This document shows, in pieces, positions 63,723 to 64,000 of a stretch of DNA of 64,000 nt (the stretch's first letter is position 1; each line of letters opens with the position of its first letter). The position numbers and the translations under genes were made by a program. Source of the stretch: Pseudomonas sp. (GTDB lineage Bacteria > Pseudomonadota > Gammaproteobacteria > Pseudomonadales > Pseudomonadaceae); assembly GCF_030150285.1 (NCBI RefSeq), contig NZ_JASLGE010000024.1, forward strand, positions 10,061-74,060, given 5' to 3'. The notes beneath the pieces were generated by a model. The model was not told the origin of the DNA and ran no database searches. It saw only the letters and a list, made by a program, of their open reading frames with translations.

Positions 63723-64000
63723 ATGACGCGCTACATCTTCGTCACGGGCGGTGTTGTTTCTTCATTGGGGAAAGGCATTGCTTCGGCATCTTTGGCGGCC
63801 ATCCTGGAGGCGCGGGGACTTAAGGTCACCATGCTGAAGCTGGACCCGTACATCAACGTCGACCCGGGCACCATGAGCCCGTTCCAGCACGGTGAAGTCT
63901 TCGTGACCCACGACGGTGCCGAGACCGACCTCGACCTGGGCCACTACGAGCGGTTCATCCGCACGACCATGACCCAGAACAACAACTTCACCACCGGCCG
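63723..64000 (+). CDS. pyrG: CTP synthase, 5' part
   Basis: The first 92 codons are in the window; the gene runs off the right edge. [20 protein letters not shown] (P-loop) and [20 protein letters not shown] are diagnostic of the synthetase domain. Aminates UTP to CTP with glutamine. pyrH at 44.6 kb works in the same pyrimidine nucleotide route. Confidence 0.97.

Overview
The window is chromosomal DNA of a Pseudomonas species, most likely from the P. fluorescens lineage and not P. aeruginosa. The evidence is the gene content and order, which largely match what I remember of P. aeruginosa PA3702 back to PA3637, and the many REP-type repeats built on a GAGCTTGCTCGTGATC core, which are typical of P. 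fluorescens relatives. No rRNA, tRNA, prophage, insertion sequence or CRISPR array was seen. Both edges cut genes: wspR at the left and pyrG at the right.

Layout. 1-3.8 kb: end of wspR (diguanylate cyclase), prfB with its programmed +1 frameshift, and lysS. 4.1-7.2 kb: a compact cluster of two lipoproteins, a DUF1704 metallopeptidase-like protein and a small membrane protein; this is the least understood part of the window. 7.6-8.9 kb: lptF and a small DUF4398 lipoprotein. 9.1-16.3 kb: ppc, adk, tsaB, a small hypothetical with a DUF72 gene, a protein with an internal duplication, and rsmJ. 16.3-21.2 kb: mexL-like repressor divergent from a mexJK-like RND efflux pair. 21.5-25.2 kb: plsB, a YbaY-like lipoprotein and a DUF4197 protein. 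25.4-30.9 kb: cold-shock protein, a hypothetical, rlmA, dapE and ndvB, a block that lies elsewhere in P. aeruginosa. 31.2-35.2 kb: tcdA facing yffB-dapD-csdA-csdE. 35.4-42.2 kb: a CPA1 antiporter, then dapC, glnD and map. 42.6-64 kb: the conserved rpsB-tsf, pyrH-frr-uppS-cdsA-dxr-rseP-bamA-skp-lpxD-fabZ-lpxA-lpxB-rnhB, dnaE, accA, tilS and pyrG series.

How the genes work together. The right third is a translation, lipid and envelope factory: isoprenoid and undecaprenyl synthesis (dxr, uppS), phospholipid and fatty acid supply (cdsA, accA, fabZ, with plsB elsewhere), lipid A (lpxD, lpxA, lpxB), and outer-membrane assembly and stress sensing (bamA, skp, rseP). Three diaminopimelate/lysine genes (dapE, dapD, dapC) are spread over 27-38.7 kb. 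tcdA and csdA/csdE face each other and form one known tRNA ct6A pathway, and tsaB makes its t6A precursor.

The strongest unexplained signal is not a gene. It is a family of modular intergenic repeats (0.86-1.0, 7.26-7.55, 21.2-21.5 and 37.06-37.36 kb, with minimal forms at 13.5 and 25.7 kb). REP units are combined with at least three further conserved modules in different orders and orientations. A second REPIN family sits at 3.9 and 62.0 kb. Gene functions are inferred from motifs and remembered family features, with no database search.
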